64,000 nucleotides of DNA from Rutidosis leptorrhynchoides (GCF_046630445.1 NC_092340.1:24564001-24628000), one strand, 5' to 3'. Shown: positions 12,407 to 25,466, counted from the first letter of the stretch. Numbers and translations: made by a program. Notes: generated from the letters alone by a model not told the origin.

Positions 12407-14028
12407 TCCCTTTTAGTATATAAGGGTTAATTAATAATTAATAATGGAATACTGTTTGGTTTGGTTTCCCATCCTTTTTCTAGTTTCCAACTTTGTTCAA
12501 TAATTGATTTTTATTTAGATATTTTACTAACTTTGGTATAAGTTTTGAGTGAGTAGAGACATTCATTTAAAAACAAGGTTACATAGCTAGATTTAGACAG
12601 CAAATTAGTGATATACTGACACGAGTATGTCCATAATCTTGGATATTTCCTAAGCAGAAACACAAACAACAATTCAGTAAAACCCACCATATATCACTAC
12701 TAATCACATACGTACATAGCGCTTTTTACCACTTATCGTCCGATTATGTCCCTGCAGTACAATCGTGTGTGACATATAGTACTTCATGAAAAGTTTTATT
12801 CAGAGAGCCGGACCATAGATATTTTCTTAAAACCGTAACTCATATTTCACGTTCACACTCGCAGATTTGGATAATGAATGAGTCCCAACTGATGTAGGAT
12901 ATCAAATTAACATGTTCAACCCACATATGCACCTAAAAGTTTATGAATTGTCACTACACAAAGAGATTTCTTACATGTTAGGTCAATTAACAACTATTCA
13001 TGGGATAAGATATCTCAAATACTATCAGTCTATCATAGAGAGGGACCATAATGACACAGCAAGGTTAATTTATCATTGACATATATCAAGAAATTTATTC
13101 ATTAAACAAAAAATATCACACAGGTCATTTCATATTATAAACATCACACCAACTTGTGTCATTGGAATAATCATACATCTATATGACTATATATATTTAT
13201 TAATTACTTTAGAACATGACAAAGCTATCTGTAGCTGGATGGATATTCTTAAACAACTAAGCTAATAATAGCTTACATCACACAGTCAAAAGCAACACCA
13301 TTACCATCCTCAAAACCTTTGGATGTGCTTAGCTGTTGTGTAACAAGATATACATTCATATTTTATACATACATGTGCATGTGTGTATAATTTTTTATCT
13401 GTACTTATATCTTAACAAGGACCCACACTTACGTTCACAAACAAAAACGGTCGAAAAAGTTGAGCTAGAAACACATATCTTACTGGTCTTAGTAAAGGGA
13501 ATAATGGTCCTATTAGGTAAAAGATAGGAACTTTATGATGTAAGCTCTATCTGGAATTCAACATAAAGTTGGATTAAAGCATAACAAGACAATTAATGGA
13601 TGACTCAATGATATAAAGTTAATAATCCAGTGAGACTATGAGACACACTTATCCAACTACCATAATTAGGATCAGATAATAATAAAACAAACACAACCAC
13701 ATCAGCATTAAAGATATAAGTGGGTGTATTTGGAAGGACATCTAACATGATTAGGGACCAGAGTGGCACTACCAACATGTACCACTTTTTTAGGTAAATC
13801 TTTGAGTGATTCCTAATTAGATTATGTATTAGCGTCGGAACATGCATGTAGAGTGTAGGGTACCATTGTCGAGCGAGTATTCAATACAAGTTTTAATGTG
13901 CGTACACTACAGAGATAGAATCAGTTAACATTTTAAAGCATGATTGTTGTACAACAAAAGATTATTTAGTTATTATTCAAGGTTTGAGAGATTTGATATG
14001 CATGCTCACCGATGGAAACAGATGAGTA
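12407..14028. other. intergenic between Helitron and NudC gene
   Basis: Apart from the extra Helitron-end 18-mer at 12409-12426, this is AT-rich sequence with only short frames. Its right end is the 3' flank of the minus-strand NudC gene. Confidence 0.5.
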
Positions 14029-15985
14029 CTAATCAGTTCTAATGCCACCCATGAATGTTCTTGGATCAGGACAGTTCCCTGAAAACTGAGCCTGAGAGAA
14101 GTCAAATCCTGGATTCTGTGAAAGAAGTAATAGAAATAAAACAGATTAGTCCGTTAGAAATATGTTTTACTCTAGTAGTTTCTTTTTGTATGTTCGATCA
14201 ACTATTCATGAAAAAGGAAGTCATCCGTATCATGAAATGATGAAATGCTTAGTTTCCATTTCGTAAGCCTTTTTTAGTTTGTTTTACCTTAAAATCATTA
14301 CAACTAATAACCATTTGAATATAAAGTGTATGCATGTGTTTGTTAACATATAGGGCTATAATTGATTTTGGTATTCATTGAAAGGTTTTTAACTGAATAG
14401 CACGGATTTCACCGAGTAAAACTATATGGGCTCAGGCCTCAGATCAAGTCGACAGCCCATGTGACTAGTGTTTTTAACTAACAGTTTCCTCTTGTATATT
14501 AAATCAAATATATATACTGATCAAGTTGACATGCTTAGTTTCCACTAAGCATTTGTTCTGTTTTACCTATCACGCTCCATGGAAGCTGACATGGATATTT
14601 GTTCCAAAGCAATCAATTGTATTCATCGTTAGGGAAGAGTATAATTTTGTTTTTTCCTTTTTAATAAAAAGACAGAGAACTACTCAGTGGATATGTATTG
14701 TACTTTCTAAGCCAAAGCCGACTTACCTCCTCCTGAAACCTCTGAAGCATGAGACGTTTCTGTTCGAGATCAGTGGCATATGGGTCAAGCTGACCTTGAC
14801 CTGCTATAGGAGACGACCATGTTTGACCTTTATCCCTTTTTTGCAAAGTAATGTGCAATATATCATCCTCTGCCATATACCCATCATTACATTAACATCG
14901 GTTTACACAGAGCATGAATCAAATTTTAATATTTTATATACAAAGAACAATCTGCCATTGGGATTAGGGAGAATAACAAAATTCATGCTATTACAAAATA
15001 TATTGTATCACACGTTTGAATTACATTCGTGTTTAAGATGAAACTATTGTAAATTGAAAACTGTCTACAAGTATGAGATTTTTAAGTACAAGACTGTCCC
15101 TACAATCTAGCCATCTAGGAAATCACGTTCTCAGTTCTCACAACCTGTTTTTGAAATAAAGATCTAAGAGTATGAGATTGTTTTGCTTCCACAAAAATAG
15201 GTTTGAATCCGAACATTTGAAAGCAGACCATTTTTGCGCAAAGATCGTAACTTTTGATAAATTCATTATTTTACAAGCATGGTCTTCCATGGTTAAACGT
15301 TAAAAACAATACCTTTTATAATTTCTATATTTTATGAGCATGGTCTCTCATGATTAAAGCTAGATACACTGTGCTAATGTGCTATCAGTGACACATTTAC
15401 AAATTACATACATCAAATGCAGATTCAAATTTTACCTACACTAAATCCTAAAAATGGCACAATGTAATACTTCGTAACATTTGTTCCTCAAATCAAATAA
15501 AAACTAAATAAAGAGATTATATGTACCGATAGTCCAAAACGAAGAATCAGTCTTCACATGTGAAGCCAAGTCATGCTACACAATCATTATATCAAACCAT
15601 CATTCACCCTTAATAACATAACAATATCAATATAAACGCGTCAAACGAGCTATACGTACATTCATGTAAGGAGGATTGCCTTTGATTCCAACTTCAACAT
15701 GTTTAGACTGAATTTTGCAGTAAACCAGTTTTGATGGAACTCCATTAGGCAAAGTGATGTACATATTCACCTCATCTAGCGTTTGATCCCATTCAAATAC
15801 CTTCTGACCTAAAATAAGGCAGTTTATTTCCAATCAATTAAACCTAATTTAAATCATGCGTAACGAAACCCTAGTAATTGCACAATCGATTAACTGCAAT
15901 CGGTTAAAATTAAAGATAGGGTAAAGAGTGACATACTTCCATGGAAGAAACTGTGACGCTTTTCAGGTGCCAATTTCCCCGCCAT
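14029..15985 (-). CDS. NMIG1: NudC-domain co-chaperone (NUDCD2-like), five exons
   Basis: Minus-strand exons 15985-15937, 15808-15660, 15575-15527, 14869-14727 and 14115-14029 join in phase to 158 codons plus TAG. The start is ATG at 15985 (MAGKLAPEKRH). The CS domain, an HSP20-like beta sandwich, runs from about residue 18 (VFEWDQTLDEVNMYITLP) through CKIQSKHVEVGIKG and DSSFWTIEDDILHITLQK to about residue 100. The C-terminal part carries the family block QKRLMLQRFQEENPGFDF and ends CPDPRTFMGGI. Length and both blocks match animal NUDCD2 and the short plant NudC protein that I recall as NMig1. Such proteins act as HSP90-linked co-chaperones in the cytosol. All five exons look intact. It lies head to head with NUP88, with 1.4 kb between the two starts. 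Confidence 0.95.
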
Positions 15986-17367
15986 TTGCCGGTGGTTCTA
16001 CCGTCTGTTTTCGGTTTCCGGTGTTTTTTTGGTGGTGATGCCGTAATTTTGACCCTGGTCAGTTGCTGACCAGTTTTTAATTTTTTGTGTTACTAAAGTT
16101 TTCAACCTTTATTCGTAGTTACATTCCCCCCCCCCCCTCATTTTTAACACTTAGTAAAATTTGTTAAAAATCATAATCGGTCTTTAAAACATAAAACAAC
16201 AAACAACCAATTCCACAGATATTATCCAATCCCACAGATATAAGCATATAGAGGTAAGAAATATTAAAACATTAATTCTAGAAAAGTCATTCCCTCTACC
16301 CACAGGTGAAGAAAATCATAAGGAAAGAAAGGGAGATAATAAATCTATTTACACTTTTTTATAAAACCAATCACAATCATGCATATCATATATGTGCAGT
16401 AAAAATATCTAATGTATGATATGGGTGAACATATAAAATATATAAGTGGAAATGTCAATGCTCGAAAAGAAACCATTCAACGCTCTACCTGAAAACATGT
16501 GATGACTACTGAGTATGAAAACTTGATATGTAGACTATGTAGTGTGAATTAGTCACATCATATTGCTATTCAACCGATTAATACAAAAATAAGATAAAAG
16601 ACGCGTACGTAATACTTTTGAATCATTAAGAACTATTTATACGATTGATCATACTTTTTTATTAAAGTACTTGTAAGATGCAACTGAAATAAAAAAAAAA
16701 TATCTCTAATTAAAAAGACGTTTCTAGTGATTTACTTAGAATTAAAGGTGACTATAAGGTCATATATTTACGTAAAAATGTAAAGTAAATAAATAATTTA
16801 GTTATGTATACAATAAAAGGTAATATTTCATGTATAAAAAAAAAAGGGTAAAACCGACCATCTGGAGGTCCCACACCGACCGATCTCAAGGCCAACATGT
16901 GAGAGGAAAACCGTGTAACATATGCTTAAAGGGACATTTGGCAAGGATTGAACTCATGACCACCGCTTTATGTCATGTCCTCCAACCACTAAACTACTAT
17001 CGTGGGGAGAATAATATTTCATGTATAATTACACACAATTCATCAAGATGTCTTTTTTCGTAAGAATCAGGAACACATTAGTTGCACTAACACTAAGGGT
17101 GCATAAGTGCATTTGATTGTTTTTAATAATAATTGAATATTCATAACTCAAGGCATTTGTTGTTACATTTGAGTGAAATATCAATTTTCAATCAAAATCA
17201 ACTAAACATTAGAGGGTGTATTATGAAGAACTTAAAAGACAAAGGGCCATTTAGTATCTTAGAGAAAACAATAACCCCTTTTCAATTGGGGATTAACCGG
17301 GGCAGCGAATTCAAATCCACCAGAAACATCAATAATTTTCAGTGTTGTGTTTCAAAGCAAACGAGCA
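15986..17367. other. shared upstream region of NudC and NUP88 genes
   Basis: 1.4 kb between two divergent genes, so it should hold both promoters. It contains a run of 12 C (about 16126-16137). A stretch at 16850-17010 of the kind AAGGATTGAACTCATGACC, a low-complexity segment common in plant Helitrons and other repeats, is probably an old insertion remnant. Confidence 0.5.
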
Positions 17368-20300
17368 ATGAGGTTTAATTTCGATATACCGGAAGAAACC
17401 ACCAAAGAAGCCCTAACACCACCCTCACATTCACCATCGCCGTCACCGTCACCGTTACAGTTACAGTCACCGTCATCAGCTGCTTCCGCAAACATAGACG
17501 TAGAATGGCATCCCCTTCAAAGCCACCCAATATTCTCCACAACTGTCCGTACATCAATTAATAATACATCGAGAAAACAGAATCTGATAGCTTGGGACGG
17601 TTCTTCTCGTCTCTACTACTGGGACCTAAATTCACAAACCCTACATCGAATTACTCTCCGGTTCGGTGAACCCGACCCGACTTCCATTCTCGCTGCTTCC
17701 CCTTCCAAGGTCTTTTTAATCTTATTAATTATATAATTTTTCAAATATATTAGTTAGTATGTTAAATAAATGTTAAATAATGCTCCACAGTATTGGATGA
17801 AGTTAGGGTTTATATTAGTCAATAGTGTATGTTTCAGAATTATTGTTACACAAGTTTCATTTCTTTCTTCCAGTAATAAAATAAAATCAAATTAAATTAA
17901 TATCCCTCTTTGTTGATAAAATTGAACTTACAGCACTATTACTAGACTTTTAGTGTGCAGAATGAACTTACATTATCTGCATAAAGCTATATCGAAACTT
18001 AAGTTGCCTGAAATTCGCCTTTTATGTATTTACTTTGTGTGTGTGTGTTTTTTTATTTTTGCACTGTAGGTGTTTAGAGCAGATGTGGAGCTTAATTTTA
18101 CAGTAGATAGAATTACTATTAACCGACATGGATCGGCGTTATTGTTAGAAGGATCACATGGCTTACGTGTTATGTATCTATACGGACGTTCTTCTTCGAA
18201 AGATGCTGCTGTTATTTGCAGGTGATATAATGTATAAACTTTTTGTTACAATATTAGTAATATCTGTCACAAAACGTTTGATCTTTATACTATTTAAACA
18301 TATTGCAGGACGGTTTCTGTTGGGTCTGATCTTTACTCTAATAAAACCAATGCTATAAGGACATTGAAAGTTTCCTGGCACCCTTATAGTGATACTCATC
18401 TTGGAATTTTATCTTCAGATTCAGTTTTCAGGTGCAACATTGTTTATATACGATTACTGTTTTGAGTGTTACATGAGCTGTAATCAATTTTAATTGAATT
18501 GAACAATTTGAGTGTTATATAAGCTGTATTGTTTTGCATTATGCAGGCTTTATGATTTGTCATCGGCTCTTGAACAACCAGAGCAAGAGTATTATTTACA
18601 GCCGGTCGAACGTGGAAGATCAAGAAATGCTTCATCAATATGCCCCGTTGACTTTTCTTTTGGTGGTGATCATTTGTGGGACCGGTTTAGTGTATGTTGA
18701 CTATTTGTTATTGTGCAATGTTGATTTGTATTTGTTATATTGATTATTGATGAACTACTTTTTTTTCTGCAGGTTTTTGTTTTATTTAGTGATGGTGCTG
18801 TTTATATCCTATGTCCAGTGGTTCCTTTTGGGAGGTGGGTTTGTATTGTATATGTTACTTTTGAATCAAGATCAAAACATATGCAATTGAAAAATTATAA
18901 TTTTTTCTATGTTTTTTTTGCTACAGTGTGTATAAATGGGAGTCTGTATTGGAGATATATAGTGATGCTCAGACATTTGGACTTAAAGCCAGTAGTTCAA
19001 AAGCTGTTAGTAATGCTGACATGGCAATTTCTTGGTTAGAAGCTACATTTCCCGAGTTGGCTCGGCAAGCTGCAGAAGGCGGGACCCAACCTGCACTAAA
19101 AGCTCAGCCGTATGCTTTATTTGATGCGTCTGTTGTATTGCAGGTATCCCTTTTAAGTACAAATGGATAATGGGTGGGTCAGGTGGGTTGTGTTATGGGT
19201 ACTTTTGGTACTGGTCTATATGGGCGAGGCTAGGTTGACCCGAAACACTAAATGTCCATGTTTTTGAGCACCTGTGCTTTTAATTTGAATACAAAAATAT
19301 GTGAATTTAATGATGATGTAATATTTTGAATATAAATGTGAGCTTTTTCCTAACAAAAGTACCCTTATAAGGTGAGGTTTTTGCACCCAATGACCAAGGT
19401 TGCAAAACTCGCTACTCGGGAGTAATTGGTCGGGACTTTGGAGGGAGTAGTAGGCAACTTGGAGATTAATTCGATTGGACTTTTTATACATCTAAATGAT
19501 AAATTTCTAAATTCGATGTGTAAATATGGAAGAAAACCGTAAACATAAACTTTAACATACTTTTCTAAAAACATAAACATAATCGTTCATGTGCTAGAAT
19601 CTCTAAAATTCTAGTTTTAATTCATATTAAAATGTTAACCAAATTTGACCTTGTCCGACTTTGACCAACAAATCCAATTTTGACCCATTAACCGACGTTG
19701 ACCAACTAATCAAACGGATTTTAGAAATCGGATCAGTAAATTCTTAAAAGGGTTTAATCGTTTTTTTTTACAACAGTACATGTGACTCATGTCCCTTATA
19801 AGCTAGCTATTCAGTTTTAATGTAATAATCAATGATTAAAACGTACACCAAATAGACCTATTCATATAAGTAAAGGGGTCAACATTGCCACCTCTACTCT
19901 GAACTGTTCATAGTTTCTGGATGGCCTATATTAGTATCATTATGCAAATTTTAACGTCCAAAGTTTTCCCTTCATGTATCACAACCTAACCAAGAAACAT
20001 CACAATACATATACATATTTGAATTATAGGGACCTCTTCATAAAGTATACCACGGAAGGCAAGAAGATTCTGAATTAAGGATTCCTGAGTGCGAGGGACG
20101 GGCTATTGGTTTTCTTTACAAAGCAGTAAGCAAAGATTCAATTCTTGTAACAGCCTATAGCAGTGGCCAGCTACAAATAGACGCATTAGCCGATGAAATA
20201 CAACCGGTCTGGATTGTTGGTAATCAGCCTCGTCTTTCTGTTAATTCTCATGACCGAATAATTGGTGTTGCAATGATTTGTGAAACACAATTCAACGAGC

Positions 20301-22103
20301 ACTCGGTTGTAACACTTGAACAATCAACCGATCACGATGCGTGGTTGGGACATTCACCCCCTCTGTTGACGCTCGGTACTGTAGATTTAGCCCTGCCCGG
20401 AAAAACCGATAGCGGTTTCACAATTTCAATGTTTGTGGACCCCCTTTTACCCGAGAGAATATATTCGGTTCATGATGGTGGGGTGGATTCTATAGTGTTG
20501 CATTTTCTTCCTTTTACAAATCAGAAAAACGGGATAGATGATGACATCAGCTCTCCGACTGCTCCAACTGTTCAGTCGGTTCTCAATACATGCCAGATGG
20601 AAACCTCGGTTTCTCCTCTTGTTGCTTTTGTTGCGTTGGCTGACTCGTTTGGATGCTCGTGGATTGTGGGGCTCACGTGTGGGTTTGAATGCGTTGTAGT
20701 AGGGATGGAAAGTTGGAATCTTTTGCTTCCTTCGAGTATTGATAAAGAAAAGAAACTGTTAAGTTTGGAAGAGCCGATAAGTACGGGAGATGGTACAATT
20801 ATAAGTAAAGAATTACTTGGCGGTCCTAAGGCGGTTTTATTGCCGCCCACTTCACTGAATCCCGTGGCGTCTGACTCTATTGAAGGGAGATCTGCTCTTC
20901 ATCACTACTTTAAGCTTTTCCATGAGAACTATGTTGAGTATGCACACAAGGTAACCGTTTGAAAACTGTATTTCAATACCAGATGCATTTTATATGTAGT
21001 TATCAATCGTCGCACTTTGCCATTGTAAGTTCTAGATGTGGCAAGTTTTTGCCCTGTAACTAATAAATGGGTTGATTAACGTTATGATATATCTCCAATG
21101 CCTTAAACCGGTATATTTCAAAGCGAACTTAAAAGGAAATGGGCGATTTGAGAGTCTGCCTAACTGTTTGTTCAACTTATAAAGCTTCCTAGTCATTCTA
21201 TCATACCAATAATTTATAAACATAGATTTATAAAATTTGTTCTGGGTCAAACGGATCCAACCCGTCACAAATTGTGCAAAAAGTTTATTTATTTGACTCT
21301 TTCCACAACCTGCTCATTTGCCACTTATAGTAACTTTTGTTACTTTCTCCGTCATTGTTAATTTTTCACATACTGGTTTTGGTTTTCGTTGGTGCATCGT
21401 CCGATGTTAAAATTGTTGTAATATTTGAAACCTTGGTACCTCATATGATATTTTATATATGACAACTAATTTTATGTGGTTTCTTAGGTTTACTTTGAGC
21501 TCAAACACCATGGGCCTCAACTAAAGAAAATCATTGATGACCAGCATACTCGTTTACGTGAAGTACAACAGAAGCTAGCAAAAGTTGAAGAGAAACAAGA
21601 AGACTTGGAGAACCGAATTGATCATGCAATTCAAACTCACCGTCTGTTGGAGGAGCGATTGTTAGACCTACGAAACCTACCAGGGATCCACAAGAAACCA
21701 TTGTCGAAAGCAGAAAAAGAGTTCAAAATGGAGCTTGGTAAGTAGTGAATGTGATGAATGTCAATTTGATTATGAAATTTGCATTTGTACAATTCTCTAT
21801 GATTTTGGTTTTATTTGTATTATTATTAATCATGCAGATGGATTTAGAGGGATGGAATTGGATGCGTTACGGACTACTATAGAAGCTATAAATGGTCGGA
21901 TCAAAAGATACTCGTGTTCTCCACAAAGCAAAAGAGTCAACCCGCGAAGGCAAATTGCAGGGAGGAGGAAGAACAATGGTCAAGATGATGAGGTGGCACA
22001 CCTAAAGATCGCGCTTGAGAAACTTTCTATTGTCAACAGTGAGAACACAAAAAAAGTCAAACTTGTGGATTCAGCTTTAAGAAACCGGGAAAACATCGGT
22101 TGA
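17368..22103 (+). CDS. NUP88: Nucleoporin NUP88 / MOS7, nine exons
   Basis: Exons 17368-17709, 18070-18221, 18309-18431, 18547-18691, 18773-18834, 18927-19143, 20030-20950, 21488-21737 and 21838-22103 all join in phase by GT-AG to 825 codons plus TGA. That is close to the roughly 810 aa of the Arabidopsis protein. The N-terminal two thirds is the beta-propeller region, with motifs such as NLIAWDGSSRLYYWDL, LKVSWHPYSDTHLGIL, FSDGAVYILCPVVPFG and ESVLEIYSDAQTFGLK. The last 170 residues (exons 8-9) are coiled coil (LKKIIDDQHTRLREVQQKL onward), used by NUP88 to bind its partners on the cytoplasmic face of the nuclear pore. In Arabidopsis MOS7 keeps defence proteins in the nucleus and is needed for viability. 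Exon 1 carries a serine-proline low-complexity run. The ATG at 17368 is chosen because MRFNFDIP fits the family start. Confidence 0.95.
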
Positions 22104-23175
22104 AGAAGATAGTTTATTACAAGGTCTTTTGAAACCAACATTTCTTTAAAGTTGACTTTTATGTTTGTAACTTTTGTATTAGAATGTATCGGGCTATCAG
22201 CTGCAAAATTACCAAGCGCGGCGCCCTCCCAGATAATTAAGGAGAAGAAACTTATATGACTAGGTTGAAGTGTGTGATCACCCATTATGTCAAAAGTTAG
22301 TCTCTTGAATGACACATGACACACTCCATTTTCAACCTAAGGGTGACAGTGTCCAAGAAAATAATTTGGCGGTGCATGAGAAACCAGAAACGTGAGGTGA
22401 TGTACGGATCACCCCGAGCGAATATCATAAATTATCACGAATATCATAAATTATCACGTTAAATGAATACTAAAACAACTTTAGATGATTAACCTTTTTA
22501 CCGTTTTTGTATATTTGGACTTTAAACAAGCGTTTGATAAAACAAAATTATGAATGAATTAAAGGTTTTGATTAAACTTGACCGTGGATGATAATAAATT
22601 GCTTGATAACTATTTTAATTAACACTCTAAATGATATAAAATTATCGGATTAACCTTTTATATTAATAAATAAAAGAATATGATCGTTTGATGTTTGTTT
22701 GGATATACTAAATGGGAATATTGGAAGAAAATAAAGATGCTCAATGGTTAAAAAAGTACGTTGATAATTAAATATGAAGTCAGTAGCAGAAATCTAATTT
22801 ATTATTCAACGCCATTTATTCCATACTATGATTCTCGTTGCGGAGAAGGTTGAGTGTATGAATGGTTCCGGAGATGATGATTATCGTTCATATTATATGT
22901 GCTTCAGTTTTGCTGTTTAGTGCACTTTGTTTGAAACTTTGGCTTTAAGTAGTTGTGCTTGTTTAGTAAGCTTTTTCTTTTATGCCGTTTTTTTCGTTCT
23001 AGTTTGTTTAATTGTGGTTCTGGTTGGTGTATTTTACAAGTAGTATTTGTGGTTTATTATTTTCTTGTTTGGGTAGATTGTTTAGTTTGTCTTTGTATCG
23101 TCTTGGGATTCTTTCATTTTTATGAAACTCCTTTTTTTTTCTAAAGTAAATAAATTTACTACAAAGTGTTATCAA
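22104..23175. other. intergenic, 3' of NUP88
   Basis: 3' flank of NUP88, then AT-rich sequence with a T-rich stretch near 22940-23150. No gene or clear repeat seen. Confidence 0.5.
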
Positions 23176-23183
23176 CCTTACGC

Positions 23184-23383
23184 CAGTGGCGGATCTAGGA
23201 TTAGTAGTCACCGGTTAAAACTCCAAAAAAATTTGTACTAGATGGCTTATTTCAGTGGTGTTACTAAAAAAATTTACACTATCCACTGGTGTCACTAGTT
23301 AAAAAACTCAAAAAAAATTCACTACATCGCGTATTTCAGTGGTGTCCCGTGCAACCACTCGGAACATACTACATCCGCCCTTG
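23184..23383. mobile_element. hAT-type MITE, 200 bp
   Basis: Imperfect terminal inverted repeats start CAGTGGCGGATCTAGGAT and, on the other strand, CAAGGGCGGATGTAGTAT (14 of 18 match). It is flanked by an exact 8-bp duplication CCTTACGC (23176-23183 and 23384-23391), the hAT hallmark. No coding capacity; it would need a transposase from elsewhere. Confidence 0.85.
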
Positions 23384-23409
23384 CCTTACGCTTTAAATTT
23401 AGGAATTTA

Positions 23410-23438
23410 TTAACGACAGTCCTAAGGGCTGTCGTTAA
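23410..23438. repeat. 29-bp hairpin inverted repeat
   Basis: TTAACGACAG and CTGTCGTTAA form a perfect 10-bp stem around a 9-base centre that can itself pair partly (CC/GG). A related weaker copy (TTAACGACAAC...CTCGTTAGC) lies at about 23521-23551. These look like ends of a decayed inverted-repeat element. Confidence 0.6.
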
Positions 23439-23765
23439 GATGCATAAATAATTTTTACACGGTGACTACTTTTGACTTTAATGTGATGGTGTTTGAATTG
23501 TATAAATTTTTCATGCACGTTAACGACAACTTTTAGAGCTCTCGTTAGCATTTTTCTAAAATTTATTCTACAAAATTTAATACGGACTTTAATAATATAA
23601 TAATTGTAACTGGGTCAACTAGTATAGCAGTTTGAACAACAAAAACCGTATTTCGTCGAATTATTCTTATTCCATTCTTGATTGATAAAATTAATCCATC
23701 CACTTCCAACCAAAACATTAAAAATCAAAATTCCTTTTCTTGATCTTCATTCAAATTGGAAATCA

Positions 23766-25466
23766 ATGGGGCTAGTGTTTCAAGTAACGCTGGAAGGTAA
23801 AATATACAGTTGTAAACACTGCAAAACTCATCTTGCTCTTTCCGATGATATCGTTTCTAAGGTCCTCCTTCTCTTACCTTTTTATTTTATTGCTGTATGT
23901 ATTCTTTTTTATTTAATTGTTTTCTGTTTTATGTATTTGACGATCTAATTTCTGTTGTTTGAAAATGATCGTCTAATTTTTATCTAATGTGTAATAGCCT
24001 GATTCGTTATTATTGACTGATTAATAATCTTGTGATGTTTGAATTTTGAGATCGATCCAAGTTATGTCCACTAATAAAATTAACCTAATTCGGTCCTGTA
24101 CCGCTTAGGGGATGTTTGTGTTTTTTTTTTTAATTGAAGTGGTTATGGTTATTAAGAATCGAGAATATTATGAATTGATTAAAACAATAATCATTTTGTT
24201 ATCATTCTGTGTCATGTGATCTGACTATTAAATTTGGTTTTGTTATTGATCTTATATTGAGGATCCCTTATATTGATATTAATTGATTGATTGATCCAGA
24301 ATGTAACTTGCTTTAGGTTTACGATTTACACAACTAAAAAGTACTTAATGATTTTGCATACATGAAACTATGTTACATTGGAAATGTTAGGTGTTGTTTG
24401 TTTTTCAGTTTGAAGACCTTATTATGTCTTATGTCTGCGCGCCAGCAGATGTAGACTGTTTGTTTTTTTAAGGCATAAAATATAATAATGTCTTATTCTG
24501 TCTGCATCTCGGAGACTTAGAAATGTGCTTTTAAGTGATGCAGACAGAATTAAGTTATTTTGCAGACATAAAAGCAAACAGTCTCTACTATTGAGCATAC
24601 AGACCTTCGGACCACATCTTTTTTACAGACGTTGTCTGCACATCTTCAGACAAAAACATCTTAAAAAACAAACAACACCTTAGTGTGCGTTTACTTGCAT
24701 CGAATCATATCAAACTATGTTTGTGTTTGATTCGATTGAAGAGGTTCGCTGATGCGTTGTCCCTATATGATTTCTTTAGGCTTTCCATTGCAAGCATGGA
24801 AAGGCTTATCTCTTCGGTAAGGTGTAAGTTTCCTTCTCCTATGCGCCAAAATTAGTTTTTTAACCACAATACATTAAATTAAATAGTTAATTTTCAGGGG
24901 TGCTTTATTTAAATATTCACATTTTGCTTATTTAGATTGAGGTTACAACAATTAGTTCTGGATGTTTGGGTAACCTGATGAGATCCAAACTATTGTATTA
25001 TTTGGAGTCATGTTATATAATATTGTATGCATTATAACAGAGTAAATGTGACTGTTGGGGTCAAGGAAGATAGACTGATGATGACGGGGCTGCATACTGT
25101 CGCTGACATATTCTGTATAAAATGTGGATCGATTGTTGGATGGACATATGTAAGATCAGAAGCTTAAACTCAAGATTTACAACCTCTACGCACACTAAAT
25201 GTTTCAACATCCCTTATAATTACCGATGCATAAATTGCAGGAAACTGCACATGATAAGAACCAAAAGTACAAAGAAGGGAAATCTGTCCTTGAACGGTTA
25301 GTATCTAATTGTTACTTCTACCTTTTTTTAGGGTTTTCAAAGAATAAATTCAAATATTTAAAAGAAATTCGAGTTATGCAGGTTTAAACTTTCTGGGCCT
25401 GATGGAAGCAACTATTGGGTTAGTCATGAAGCACATATTAGTGGAAGTGATCAAGATGATGTTTGA
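23766..25466 (+). CDS. Yippee-like zinc-binding protein, five exons
   Basis: Exons 23766-23861, 24780-24823, 25041-25149, 25241-25296 and 25382-25466 join in phase to 129 codons plus TGA. Zinc ligands are C16/C19 and C72/C75, giving CX2C-X52-CX2C, exactly the Yippee signature. Other family marks are [25 protein letters not shown] and [20 protein letters not shown]. The donor at 24824 (GTAAGT) was preferred over two GT sites just upstream because only it restores GKVVNVTVG in frame. Yippee proteins are small, conserved and mostly nuclear or cytosolic; animal members act as substrate-receptor parts of ubiquitin ligases, but plant roles are little known. Intron 1 hosts a MITE (24390-24679). No stop or missing ligand is visible. 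Confidence 0.95.
24390..24679. mobile_element. PIF/Harbinger (Tourist-like) MITE in Yippee intron 1
   Basis: 290 bp. The ends are GGTGTTGTTTGTTTTT and its inverted partner AAAAACAAACAACACC, and it is flanked by the 3-bp duplication TTA (24387-24389 and 24680-24682). The interior has several AGACAT / TGTCTGC motifs in both directions, consistent with a foldback structure. No coding capacity. Confidence 0.85.

Noticed and set aside
14526-15041. A 171-codon plus-strand frame
   Set aside because: It lies antisense over exon 4 and introns of the NudC gene, has no family resemblance and A/T-driven composition; a chance frame.
20572-20850. 92-codon minus-strand frame
   Set aside because: Antisense shadow of the large exon 7 of NUP88.
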